From NCBI GenBank assembly GCA_023431405.1, contig JAEYVZ010000010.1, positions 1 to 64,000 of the forward strand: a stretch of DNA of 64,000 nt, read 5' to 3'. The notes beneath the pieces are model-generated. The model ran no database searches. It was not told where the DNA came from and was given only the letters and a program-made list of their open reading frames with translations. Positions 36,002 to 44,680 of the stretch are shown in pieces. The stretch's first letter is position 1, and the number at the start of each line of letters is the position of its first letter. This stretch comes from Actinomycetes bacterium. Its GTDB lineage: Bacteria; Actinomycetota; Actinomycetes; Actinomycetales; Microbacteriaceae. The position numbers and the translations under genes were made by a program.

Positions 36002-36027
36002 CAGATCTGTGCACGTTCACAGATCTG
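36002..36027. promoter_or_regulatory. Galactoside operator C, extended palindrome
   Basis: The core TGTGCACGTTCACA (36008-36021) is extended by CAGATC and GATCTG, giving perfect 10-bp arms. It ends nine bases before the GH42 ATG and overlaps the leader. Confidence 0.7.
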
Positions 36028-36035
36028 AGGAGACC

Positions 36036-38054
36036 ATGACCGCCCGCCCCTTCGTCCACGACGGCATCGCCTTCGGCTGCGACTACAACCCCGAGCAGTG
36101 GGACTCGGCGGTGTGGGACGAGGACATCGCCCTCATGACGCAGGCGGGCGTCGATCTCGTCGCGGTGAACATCTTCGGCTGGGCGATCATCGAGCCCCGT
36201 CAGGGAGAGTTCGATTTCTCCGGACTCGACGACATCATCGACCGGCTGCACGCCGCCGGCATCCGCGTGAACCTCGGAACCGGCACGGCGTCGCCGCCCG
36301 CCTGGCTCACCCGCGCGCACCCGGAGATGCTGCCGGTCGTCGATGACGGCACCCGCCGCTACCCGGGAGGTCGCCAGGCGTTCTGCCCGAGCTCGCCGGT
36401 GTTCCGGGACGCCGCGCTCCGACTCGTCGAGGCGGTCGCCACGCGCTACGGCGACCACCCCGCCGTCGCGCTGTGGCACGTCTCGAACGAGCTCGGATGC
36501 CACAACGCCCTCTGCTACTGCGACCAGAGCGCCGCCGCCTTCCGCTCGTGGCTCCGCGAGCGTCACGGCTCGATCGACGCTCTCAACCGGGCCTGGGGGA
36601 CGACGTTCTGGAGCCAGACCTACCGTGAGTGGGACGAGATCCTGCCCCCGATGGCGACGCTGTCGAGCCGCAACCCCGGACAGATGCTCGACTTCCACCG
36701 GTTCAGCTCCGATGCTCTCCTGGGTCTCTACCGGGCGGAGGCGGAGGTCATCCGCCGCCTGAGCGACGCGCCCATCACCACCAACTTCATGGTCACCGCG
36801 CACATCGAGAACCTCGACTACTGGTCGTGGGCGGGCGACATGGACGTGATCGCCAACGACCACTACCTCGATCACCGCCTGGGCGACCCGACGGCCGAGC
36901 TCGCCTTCGCCGCCGACCTCTCACGCGGACTCGGCGGCGGCAGCCCGTGGCTGCTCATGGAGCACTCCACGGGTGCGGTGAACTGGCAGCCGCTCAACAA
37001 GCCCAAGGGAAACGGCGAGACGATCCGCAACTCGCTCACGCACGTCGCGCGCGGGGCCGACGCCGTCTGCTTCTTCCAGTGGCGCGCCTCCGTGCAGGGC
37101 AGTGAGAAGTTCCACTCGGCGATGCTGCCGCACGCGGGAACCGATTCCGCCATCTGGCGCGAGGTCGTGAGCCTCGGCGGCATCCTGGAACGGGTCGGCG
37201 AGATCGCCGGCACGCGCGTCGAGGCCGAGGTCGCCCTCGTCTTCTCGTGGGAGTCGTGGTGGGCGACGCAGAACGAGAGCCGGCCGAGCCAGGCCGTCGG
37301 CTACCTCGATCAGGTTCACGCCGCGTACGGCGCCCTCTACGCCGAAGGTCTCACCGTCGATGTCGTCGCCCCCGGCGCCGACCTGTCGGGCTACCGGCTC
37401 GTCGTGGTGCCCGGCCTCCATCTCGTGCGCGAGCAGGATGCCGCGGTGCTCACCGACTGGATCGCCGCCGGCGGCACCGCCCTCGTCACCTTCTTCAGCG
37501 GCACGGTCGATGAGCACGACCGGGTGTACACGGGCGGCTACACGGGGCCCTTCCGCGAGGCGCTCGGCGTGAAGGTGGAGGAGTTCGCCCCGATCGCCCC
37601 CGGCGAGGCGCTGCGCCTCAGCGACGGGGCCGCGGCCGCGCTCTGGTCGGAGCGCGGGCGGGCGACCACGGCGGTGGTGGAGGCGTCGTTCGTCGACGGC
37701 CCCGCGGCCGGGCACCCGGCCCTCACGCGCAATGCGTGGGGTGAGGGGACGGCCTGGTACCTCGCCACCCTCCCGGAGGCGGACGAGTACCGCCGCATCA
37801 TCCGTCGCCTCGCCGCCGCCGCCGACGTCGCACCGGCCGCGGTGGTGCACCGCGACGCGAACGGCGAGGGAGCGGTGGAGACCGTCCGGCGCCGATCCGC
37901 CGACGCCTCCTACCTGTTCGTCGTGAACCATGGAGACGCGGACGTGCACGTGGAGGCATCGGGACGCGAGCTCATCACCGGTGCCTCCGTCGGGGGCACC
38001 GCCGCCGTGCCGGCCGGCGCGGTGCGCATCATCAGAGAGGAGGCGACCTCATGA
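36036..38054 (+). CDS. GH42 beta-galactosidase (672 aa)
   Basis: It hydrolyses beta-galactosides taken up by the transporter encoded next. The TIM barrel starts FGCDYNPEQWD. The acid/base is E152 in WHVSNELGCH and the nucleophile E309 in LLMEHSTGAVNW. Cysteines C117, C155, C160 and C162 match the zinc cluster of GH42 enzymes. Trimerisation-type and small C-terminal beta domains follow. There is no signal peptide, so it is cytoplasmic. The ATG has a GAGGAG ribosome binding site. The stop overlaps the first permease start (ATGA). Confidence 0.95.
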   Translation: MTARPFVHDGIAFGCDYNPEQWDSAVWDEDIALMTQAGVDLVAVNIFGWAIIEPRQGEFDFSGLDDIIDRLHAAGIRVNLGTGTASPPAWLTRAHPEMLPVVDDGTRRYPGGRQAFCPSSPVFRDAALRLVEAVATRYGDHPAVALWHVSNELGCHNALCYCDQSAAAFRSWLRERHGSIDALNRAWGTTFWSQTYREWDEILPPMATLSSRNPGQMLDFHRFSSDALLGLYRAEAEVIRRLSDAPITTNFMVTAHIENLDYWSWAGDMDVIANDHYLDHRLGDPTAELAFAADLSRGLGGGSPWLLMEHSTGAVNWQPLNKPKGNGETIRNSLTHVARGADAVCFFQWRASVQGSEKFHSAMLPHAGTDSAIWREVVSLGGILERVGEIAGTRVEAEVALVFSWESWWATQNESRPSQAVGYLDQVHAAYGALYAEGLTVDVVAPGADLSGYRLVVVPGLHLVREQDAAVLTDWIAAGGTALVTFFSGTVDEHDRVYTGGYTGPFREALGVKVEEFAPIAPGEALRLSDGAAAALWSERGRATTAVVEASFVDGPAAGHPALTRNAWGEGTAWYLATLPEADEYRRIIRRLAAAADVAPAAVVHRDANGEGAVETVRRRSADASYLFVVNHGDADVHVEASGRELITGASVGGTAAVPAGAVRIIREEATS

Positions 38055-39004
38055 GCGAGACCCGTGCCGTGGTCACCGCCGGTCGCGAGGCCAGGGCCGA
38101 TGCCCGCAGCGCCTCGCGTCCCGACGGGCGGCGGCGCCGACGCACCCCGCACAAGGGCGCCATCGCCGTTTTCGTGGGGCCGTTCAGCGTCCTGTACCTG
38201 TTGTTCTATCTGATCCCGATCGGCTACGCCGTCTGGCAGTCGCTGATGGTCGTCGAGCGCGACGGTCTCTACGGCGAGCCGCGCACCGTGTTCGGCGGGC
38301 TCTCGCAGTACGTGCAGGTCTTCCAGAACGCCCCGTTCTGGGAGTCGGTGGGGCGCGTGCTCCTCTTCGGCGTCGTGCAGGTTCCGATCATGCTGGGCCT
38401 CGCCCTCCTGTTCGCGCTCCTGCTCGACTCGCCGGTGCTCAAGGGGAAGCGCTTCTTCCGTCTGGCCTTCTTCGCGCCGTACGCGGTGCCGGGTGTCATC
38501 GCGGCCATCATGTGGGGCTTCCTGTATTCGCCCAACCTGTCGCCGTTCACCGACGTCACCCGTGCGGTCGACTTCCTCTCGCCCAGCATGGTGCTGTGGT
38601 CGATCGCCAACGTCGTCACGTGGGTGTTCGTCGGCTACAACATGCTCATCATCTACTCGGCGCTGCTGGCGATCCCCACCGAGGTGTACGAGGCGGCCCG
38701 TCTCGACGGTGCCGGCCAGGTGCGCATCGCGTGGTCGATCAAGATCCCCATGGTCGCCCCGGCGATCGTGCTCACCGCGGTCTTCTCCATCATCGGCACC
38801 CTGCAGCTGCTCGCCGAGCCCCAGGTGTTCCGGTCGTTCAGCTCCGCGGTGTCGTCGACGTTCACCCCCAACATGACGATCTACGCGACCAACTCGATCC
38901 CGAACCCGTCGCTGGCAGCGGCCATGTCGGTCGTGCTCGCCCTCGCGACGTTCGTGCTGTCGTTCGTGTTCCTGAAGGTCACCCAGCGGAAGGCCGAGCA
39001 ATGA
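38051..39004 (+). CDS. Sugar ABC transporter permease, MalF-type (317 aa)
   Basis: About 35 basic N-terminal residues (RRRRTPHKG) are followed by six membrane segments. The EAA loop is visible as YEAARLDGAGQVRIAWSIKI, which docks to the ATPase. Members of the CUT1 family import oligosaccharides. Start and stop both overlap neighbours by ATGA. No ATPase gene is in the operon, as is usual in actinobacteria that share MsiK. Confidence 0.93.
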   Translation: MSETRAVVTAGREARADARSASRPDGRRRRRTPHKGAIAVFVGPFSVLYLLFYLIPIGYAVWQSLMVVERDGLYGEPRTVFGGLSQYVQVFQNAPFWESVGRVLLFGVVQVPIMLGLALLFALLLDSPVLKGKRFFRLAFFAPYAVPGVIAAIMWGFLYSPNLSPFTDVTRAVDFLSPSMVLWSIANVVTWVFVGYNMLIIYSALLAIPTEVYEAARLDGAGQVRIAWSIKIPMVAPAIVLTAVFSIIGTLQLLAEPQVFRSFSSAVSSTFTPNMTIYATNSIPNPSLAAAMSVVLALATFVLSFVFLKVTQRKAEQ

Positions 39005-39897
39005 GTCTCCTGACCCGCACCCGTGGTGTCACCGCCGACGACACGGCGGCACGCGGCCCGCGCGAGAGCATCCTCTCCCGCGGCGCGGCCCTTCTCGTGA
39101 TGGGCGTGTTCACGCTGTACTTCCTCATCCCGATCTGGTGGCTGTTCATCGCCTCCACGAAGGACGGCGGAGACCTCCTCACGACGAACGCGCTGTGGTT
39201 CGCCGACTTCCGGCTGTTCGAGAACATCGGCGATCTGCTGACGTACAACGACGGCATCTACCTGCGGTGGCTGCTCAACAGCATCGGCTACGCGGGGATC
39301 GGCGCGCTGCTGGCCACGATCTTCGCCGGCATGTGCGGCTACGCGCTCGCGAAGTACCCGTTCCCCGGCCGCGCGGCGTTCTTCAACACGGTGCTCGGCG
39401 GGGTGCTCGTGCCCGCCACCGCCCTCGCGCTGCCGCTGTTCCTCCTGTTCAGCCAGGTGAACCTGACGAACACGTTCTGGGCGGTGCTCCTGCCGAGCAT
39501 CGTCAGCCCGTTCGGCGTGTACCTCAGCCGCATCTACGCTGCGGCATCCGTTCCCGACGAGCTCATCGAGGCGGGACGCATCGACGGCGCCGGAGAGGTG
39601 CGGACCTTCTTCACGGTGTCGGTGCGCCTCATGGTGCCCGCGCTGATCACGGTGTTCCTGTTCCAGTTCGTGTCGATCTGGAACAACTTCTTCCTGCCGC
39701 TCATCATGCTGCGCAGCCAGGAGCTGTTCCCCATCACCTACGGTCTCTACGCCTGGAACACCCAGCTCAACCAGATCCCCGAGCTGCGCCTGTACGTGCT
39801 GACCGGCTCGTTCCTGTCGATCGTGCCGCTCATCGTCGCCTTCCTGCTGCTCCAGCGCTTCTGGCGCGGCGGGCTCGGCACCGGATCGGTCAAGTGA
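39001..39897 (+). CDS. Sugar ABC transporter permease, MalG-type (298 aa)
   Basis: The second CUT1 permease, with six membrane segments and the EAA loop IEAGRIDGAGEVRTFFTVSV. It forms the channel heterodimer with the protein encoded upstream. The start overlaps the previous stop (ATGA). A 94-bp gap without a hairpin separates it from the binding protein gene. Confidence 0.93.
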   Translation: MSLLTRTRGVTADDTAARGPRESILSRGAALLVMGVFTLYFLIPIWWLFIASTKDGGDLLTTNALWFADFRLFENIGDLLTYNDGIYLRWLLNSIGYAGIGALLATIFAGMCGYALAKYPFPGRAAFFNTVLGGVLVPATALALPLFLLFSQVNLTNTFWAVLLPSIVSPFGVYLSRIYAAASVPDELIEAGRIDGAGEVRTFFTVSVRLMVPALITVFLFQFVSIWNNFFLPLIMLRSQELFPITYGLYAWNTQLNQIPELRLYVLTGSFLSIVPLIVAFLLLQRFWRGGLGTGSVK

Positions 39898-39991
39898 CCT
39901 CGCGCTGACCCCCGTTCCCGCAGCCATCGTCCCCCGATCCCATTCGTCCCCTCACCAAGAGAACCCGCACCACCAAGAGAGAGGAAGTACC

Positions 39992-41326
39992 ATGCAGTAC
40001 TCCAAGAGAGCGGCCGTCACCGGCGTCGCGCTGCTCAGCGCCCTGATCCTGTCGGGCTGCACCAGCGCAGACAACGGCAGCACGGGCTCCAACGCCGACC
40101 CGGCCGCCTGCGCCCCCAGCGACGGCAAGGTGACGCTCGAGTTCACCTCGTGGATCCCCGGCATCGAGGATGTCGTGGCCACCTGGAACGAGCAGAACCC
40201 CGACATCACCGTCAACGTGCAGACCGGCCCCAACGGCAACTCCGGCACCTACCAGAGCTTCTTCAGCCAGCTGAAGGCCGGCAACGCCCCCGACCTCGGC
40301 CAGATCGAGTACGACGCGCTGTCGAGCTTCCGCGTGCAGGACGGCCTCGAAGACCTGTCGGTGTGCGAAGACGTCGTGGCCGCGGAGTCCGACTTTATTC
40401 CGTGGACCTGGGGGCAGGTGACCCTCGGCAGCGACGGCGTCTACGGCATCCCGCAGGACTCCGGCCCCATGGCCCTGTTCTACCGCGCCGACCTGTTCGA
40501 GGAGAACGGCATCCCCGTGCCCACCACGTGGGAGGAGTACGCGGACGCCGCCAAGAAGGTGCGCGACGCGGGCGGCTACATCACCAACTTCTCGACCGCC
40601 GACATCAACCAGTTCGCCGGCTTCGTGTGGCAGGCCAACGGTGACTGGTTCACCAACGACGGCGAGAAGTGGACGGTCGACATGACCGGCGACGAGTCGA
40701 CGAAGGTCGCCGACTACTGGCAGGGTCTGCTCGACGACGACCTGCTGGGCACCTACCCGGCATGGACCGAAGAGTGGAACAACGCCTACAACTCGGGCAA
40801 GGTGTGGAGCTGGCCTTCGGCCGTCTGGGGTGCCAACTCCATCGCGTCGGGTGCTCCCGACACCTCGGGCAAGTGGGCGGTCGCCCCGATGCCGCAGTGG
40901 GAGCAGGGCGGCGCGAGCGCCGGCAACTGGGGCGGCTCGTCGATCGCCGTGTTCAAGGGCACCGACCACCTGTACGAGGCGACCAAGTTCGCACTGTGGC
41001 TCAACACCTCGGAGGAGGCGCTGACGGCGCTGAACACCTCGGCGAACATCTACCCCGCCACCACGGAGGGCCTGTCGCTTCCGTCGCTGCAGGAGGGCGT
41101 CGAGTTCTACGGCGGACAGAAGATCTACGACGTCTTCGCCGACGCGGCCGAGCAGGTCAACCCCGACTTCGTGTGGGGTCCGACCATGACGCAGACGTAC
41201 GCTGATGTCTCCGACGGCTTCCAGAAGGCGGTGACGGGTCAAGGAACGCTCCTCGACGCGCTTGCCGCCGCCCAGAAGTCGACGATCTCGACGCTGAAGT
41301 CGCAGTCCATCCCGGTCGCCGAATAA
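39992..41326 (+). CDS. Extracellular sugar-binding lipoprotein of the ABC importer (444 aa)
   Basis: A lipoprotein signal peptide ends LSALILSGC, with lipid-modified C23. The mature protein is a cluster-B binding protein (VTLEFTSWIPGIEDVVATWN, GQIEYDALSSF, YGIPQDSGPMALFYRADLF). Aromatic residues suited to sugar binding are frequent. It delivers the galactoside to the two permeases. A GAGAGAGGAAG ribosome binding site precedes the ATG. The alpha-galactosidase gene follows after 7 bp, so raffinose-family or other galactosides are plausible ligands. Confidence 0.93.
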   Translation: MQYSKRAAVTGVALLSALILSGCTSADNGSTGSNADPAACAPSDGKVTLEFTSWIPGIEDVVATWNEQNPDITVNVQTGPNGNSGTYQSFFSQLKAGNAPDLGQIEYDALSSFRVQDGLEDLSVCEDVVAAESDFIPWTWGQVTLGSDGVYGIPQDSGPMALFYRADLFEENGIPVPTTWEEYADAAKKVRDAGGYITNFSTADINQFAGFVWQANGDWFTNDGEKWTVDMTGDESTKVADYWQGLLDDDLLGTYPAWTEEWNNAYNSGKVWSWPSAVWGANSIASGAPDTSGKWAVAPMPQWEQGGASAGNWGGSSIAVFKGTDHLYEATKFALWLNTSEEALTALNTSANIYPATTEGLSLPSLQEGVEFYGGQKIYDVFADAAEQVNPDFVWGPTMTQTYADVSDGFQKAVTGQGTLLDALAAAQKSTISTLKSQSIPVAE

Positions 41327-41333
41327 GGGACGA

Positions 41334-43415
41334 ATGATCCATCACCTGCGTGCCGCGGGAGTCAGCCTCGTGCTCGACTCCCGCGGCACCAGCGCGCCGA
41401 GGGTCGCCCATTGGGGGCGCGACCTCGGGGTGCTGTCCGACTCAGACCTCACCGCCCTCGTCGATGCCCAGGTGTCGGCGGTCCCGCCGAGCTCGATCGA
41501 CGGGCCCCTGCGGCTGACCGCCGTCCCGACGATCTTCGACGGATGGTCGGGGCAGCCCGCGGTGACGGTCGCCGAGGCGACGGCGCCCGCGCGGCACGTG
41601 GGCACCGTGCGCGAAGACGACGGGCGTCAGGATGCCGGTGGCGTGCTCGTGTCTGAGGTGAAGCTCGGCGGGGCGGCCGTCTCGATCCGTTGGGAGCTCA
41701 CGCCCCAGGGCGTGCTGGTCGTGACGCCGCGGGTGCGCAACGACACGGCGACCCCGCTCACCGTCATCGCCTGCGGCGTGGCGCTTCCGGTGCCTGACCG
41801 CGCGCGGGAGCTTCTCGACTTCACGGGCCGCTGGGCGGGGGAGCGCGTTCCGCAGCGACTGGCGCCCGGTCAGGGGACCTGGCTGCGGGAGACGCGCCAT
41901 GGCCGAGGCGGGCACGATGCGCCCTTCCTCATGGCCGTCGGCACTCGCGGGTTCGACTTCGGCGCAGGCGAGGTGTGGGCCGCGCACGTGGCCTGGAGCG
42001 GCGATGTGCGCCATTGGTTCGAGCGCACCGATCTCGGGCCCGCCGTGCTCGGCGCCGGCGAACGGATCGAACCCACCTCCCTTGCGCCCGGTGAGGTGTT
42101 CGAGGCGGCATCCGTCGTCGCCGTGTGGTCCGATGCCGGCCTCGACGGGGTCTCCGACCGCGTGCACCCCTGGGTGCGCTCGTGGTCGACGATCCGCACC
42201 CCGCGCCCGCTCACGCTCAACACGTGGGAGGCGGTCTATTTCGACCAGTCGCTCGAACGGCTCGAGCCCCTCGTGGCGGCCGCCGCTGCCGTCGGCGTCG
42301 AACGGTTCGTGCTCGACGACGGGTGGTTCCGGGGTCGCAGCGACGACCGGCGCGCGCTCGGCGACTGGGAGGTCGATCGGCACCGCTGGCCCGACGGGCT
42401 CGCGCCGCTCATCGATCGGGTGACGTCCGCCGGCATGCAGTTCGGCCTGTGGGTGGAGCCCGAGATGGTGAGCCTCGACTCCGATCTCGCACGACAGCAC
42501 CCGGATTGGCTCCTGACCGACCCGGATGCCGTGACCTGGCGGCATCAGCACGTGCTGGACCTCGCGCACCCCGACGTGAGCGCGCACCTCTTCGAGAGGC
42601 TCGACGCCCTCCTCGCGGGCCACGCGATCTCGTACCTGAAGTGGGACCACAACCGCGACCTGCTCGTCGCCGACACCCGCCGCCAGACGCTCGCCGTCTA
42701 CGCGCTCCTCGACCGGCTCCGCGCCGCCCACCCGCACGTCGAGATCGAGTCGTGCGCCTCCGGCGGCGGTCGTGTCGACCTCGGCATCCTGCGACGGGTC
42801 GACCGCATCTGGCCGAGCGACGCGAACGATCCGCTCGTGCGCCAGGCGGTGCAGCGGTGGACCGGCATCCTCGTTCCGCCGGAATACCTCGGCTCCCATG
42901 TCGGCGATGAGCGCGCCCACACGACAGGACGCACCTCGCGCCTCTCGTTCCGGCTCGCCACGGCCCTGTTCGGGCACGCCGGCATCGAGAGCGATCTCAC
43001 CCGCCTCCCCGCCGCCGACCGTGCCGCGCTCACGGTGTGGACCGCCGCCTACCGGTCGCTGCGCCCGCTGCTGCACTCGGGTCGTGTCATGCATCTCGAC
43101 ACCGACGACCCCGCCGTCACCGCGCACGGTGTCATCGCGGCCGATGCCGGGTCGGGCGTGTTCTCGTATGCCGTGACCGATCGCACTGCGGCGGCCCTGC
43201 CGGCGCCCCTCCGCATCGTGGGACTCGACCCCGACCGGCGCTACCGGGTGCGGACCATCGACCTGGGGGCGGCGCCGCGCAGCATCCAGGACGCACCGCC
43301 GGTGTGGATCGGCGAGGGCACGACGCTTCCCGGATCCGTGCTCGCCGAGACGGGCCTGGCGATGCCGGCGCTCGCCGCGGGCGAAGCGATCGTCGTGCGG
43401 GCAGACGCGGTCTGA
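41334..43415 (+). CDS. GH36 alpha-galactosidase (693 aa)
   Basis: It removes alpha-1,6-galactose from melibiose or raffinose-type sugars. An N-terminal beta-supersandwich covers about residues 1-300. The barrel includes ERFVLDDGWFRGR, the nucleophile D438 in YLKWDHNRDL, and the acid/base D496 in IWPSDANDPL; GSHVGDERAHTTGR is a GH36 mark. A C-terminal beta domain follows. No signal peptide. It is the last gene of the operon, so the regulon handles both alpha- and beta-galactosides. Confidence 0.95.
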   Translation: MIHHLRAAGVSLVLDSRGTSAPRVAHWGRDLGVLSDSDLTALVDAQVSAVPPSSIDGPLRLTAVPTIFDGWSGQPAVTVAEATAPARHVGTVREDDGRQDAGGVLVSEVKLGGAAVSIRWELTPQGVLVVTPRVRNDTATPLTVIACGVALPVPDRARELLDFTGRWAGERVPQRLAPGQGTWLRETRHGRGGHDAPFLMAVGTRGFDFGAGEVWAAHVAWSGDVRHWFERTDLGPAVLGAGERIEPTSLAPGEVFEAASVVAVWSDAGLDGVSDRVHPWVRSWSTIRTPRPLTLNTWEAVYFDQSLERLEPLVAAAAAVGVERFVLDDGWFRGRSDDRRALGDWEVDRHRWPDGLAPLIDRVTSAGMQFGLWVEPEMVSLDSDLARQHPDWLLTDPDAVTWRHQHVLDLAHPDVSAHLFERLDALLAGHAISYLKWDHNRDLLVADTRRQTLAVYALLDRLRAAHPHVEIESCASGGGRVDLGILRRVDRIWPSDANDPLVRQAVQRWTGILVPPEYLGSHVGDERAHTTGRTSRLSFRLATALFGHAGIESDLTRLPAADRAALTVWTAAYRSLRPLLHSGRVMHLDTDDPAVTAHGVIAADAGSGVFSYAVTDRTAAALPAPLRIVGLDPDRRYRVRTIDLGAAPRSIQDAPPVWIGEGTTLPGSVLAETGLAMPALAAGEAIVVRADAV

Positions 43416-43461
43416 CGCTCGGGCTTCACGCCGCGGCCTGAGACGGCGCAGCCGTGCGCGC

Positions 43462-44526
43462 TCAGGCGGCGAGCAGCCGGAGCGTCTGCACGCGTCCCGG
43501 CGCGGTCTCGTGCGGCTCCGCCTGGTACGAGCCGGCCACCGGGGAGATCATCACCTCGTCGACCCCGTGCTGCCCGGCGAACGCGATGAGGCGGTCGCGC
43601 ACCTCGGGACCTGTCCCGACGAACCAGCGACGACGCAGACCCTCGAGGATCGGTGCGGCCAGCCCGTCGCGGGCTTCGGCATCCGCTGCCTCTTCGACCG
43701 TCTCGAGCGCGACGAGGGGACGTCCGCTGCGCAGCCGTGCCATCATGCGTGCCTGCGGGAGCATCCGCTCGTCCGCTTCTTCGGCAGACTCGGCGGCGAC
43801 GGCGTTCGCGGTGAGGAAGGTGCGCGGCGCCTGCAGGAACTCGCTCTCGCGGAACTGGGAGCGGTAGAGGTCGAGCGCGCGCTCCAGCCCTTCGCCGGAG
43901 AAGTGGTTCGCGAACACGTAGGGCAGGCCGAAGGCGGCGGCCAGTGACGCGGAGTAGTCGCTCGATCCGAGCAGCCACACCTCGGGCGCGCCGGTCGCGG
44001 CGGGGGTCGCGTGCACCGCATACGGCTCACCTGACGCCGCGCCGGGGCGGCTCACGAGACGCACGCTCGCGCCCTCGCGGGAGACGAGACCCAGGATGTC
44101 GCGCACGTGCTCGGGGAAGCGGTCGACGTCGCTCGTCGTGCCGGTCATGCGCAGCAGCTGGGTGATGACCGGGTCGCTGCCGGGCGCTCGGCCGAGCCCC
44201 AGGTCGACGCGCCCCGGGGCGATCGCCTCGAGGGCCGCGAACTGCTCCGCGACGACGAGAGGCGCGTGGTTGGGCAGCATGACTCCGCCGCTTCCCACGC
44301 GGATGCGCGTGGTGCGGGCAGCGGCGGCTGCGGCCAGCACGGGCGGGGTCGTGGAGGCGACGGCGGGCATGTTGTGGTGCTCGGCGAACCAGTAGCGGCG
44401 GTAGCCGAGCGCGTCGGCGTGTTGGACGAGGTCGAGCGAGGCGGCGATGGCGTGCGCGCTGGTCTGCGCGGTGCGCACGGGCACGAGGTCGAGCACGGAG
44501 AGGGCGACGGTGTCAGAAGAGGTCAT
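43462..44526 (-). CDS. LLM-class flavin-dependent oxidoreductase (354 aa)
   Basis: A bacterial luciferase-like protein: SVLDLVPVRTAQTSAHAIAA at the N-terminus, then YWFAEHHNMPAVASTTPPV, VGSGGVMLPNHAPLVVAEQF and LGLGRAPGSDP. It belongs to the MsnO8-type group that pipelines label LLM oxidoreductase. It uses FMNH2 or F420H2; the substrate is unknown. It is convergent with the alpha-galactosidase gene. A copy of the 83-bp repeat lies 45 bp upstream of its start. Confidence 0.88.
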   Translation of the reverse strand: MTSSDTVALSVLDLVPVRTAQTSAHAIAASLDLVQHADALGYRRYWFAEHHNMPAVASTTPPVLAAAAAARTTRIRVGSGGVMLPNHAPLVVAEQFAALEAIAPGRVDLGLGRAPGSDPVITQLLRMTGTTSDVDRFPEHVRDILGLVSREGASVRLVSRPGAASGEPYAVHATPAATGAPEVWLLGSSDYSASLAAAFGLPYVFANHFSGEGLERALDLYRSQFRESEFLQAPRTFLTANAVAAESAEEADERMLPQARMMARLRSGRPLVALETVEEAADAEARDGLAAPILEGLRRRWFVGTGPEVRDRLIAFAGQHGVDEVMISPVAGSYQAEPHETAPGRVQTLRLLAA

Positions 44527-44571
44527 CGGCTACCCCAACCGCGCGTCGGGTGCGGGCATTCCGCCGCGGCG

Positions 44572-44654
44572 GCACAACTCCTGCAGAATGTGCCGCACCA
44601 CGGCCGCTTCGCGGCGTGTCAGTGTGCGGGTTCGACAGGTCGCAGGAGTTGCGC
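44572..44654. repeat. 83-bp terminal-inverted-repeat element, copy 3
   Basis: GCACAACTCCTGCA and CGCAGGAGTTGCGC flank a 55-bp core, between the photolyase stop and the LLM oxidoreductase start, both minus-strand genes. Confidence 0.85.
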
Positions 44655-44680
44655 CATCCGGACGGCGGCCATGGGCCCCG

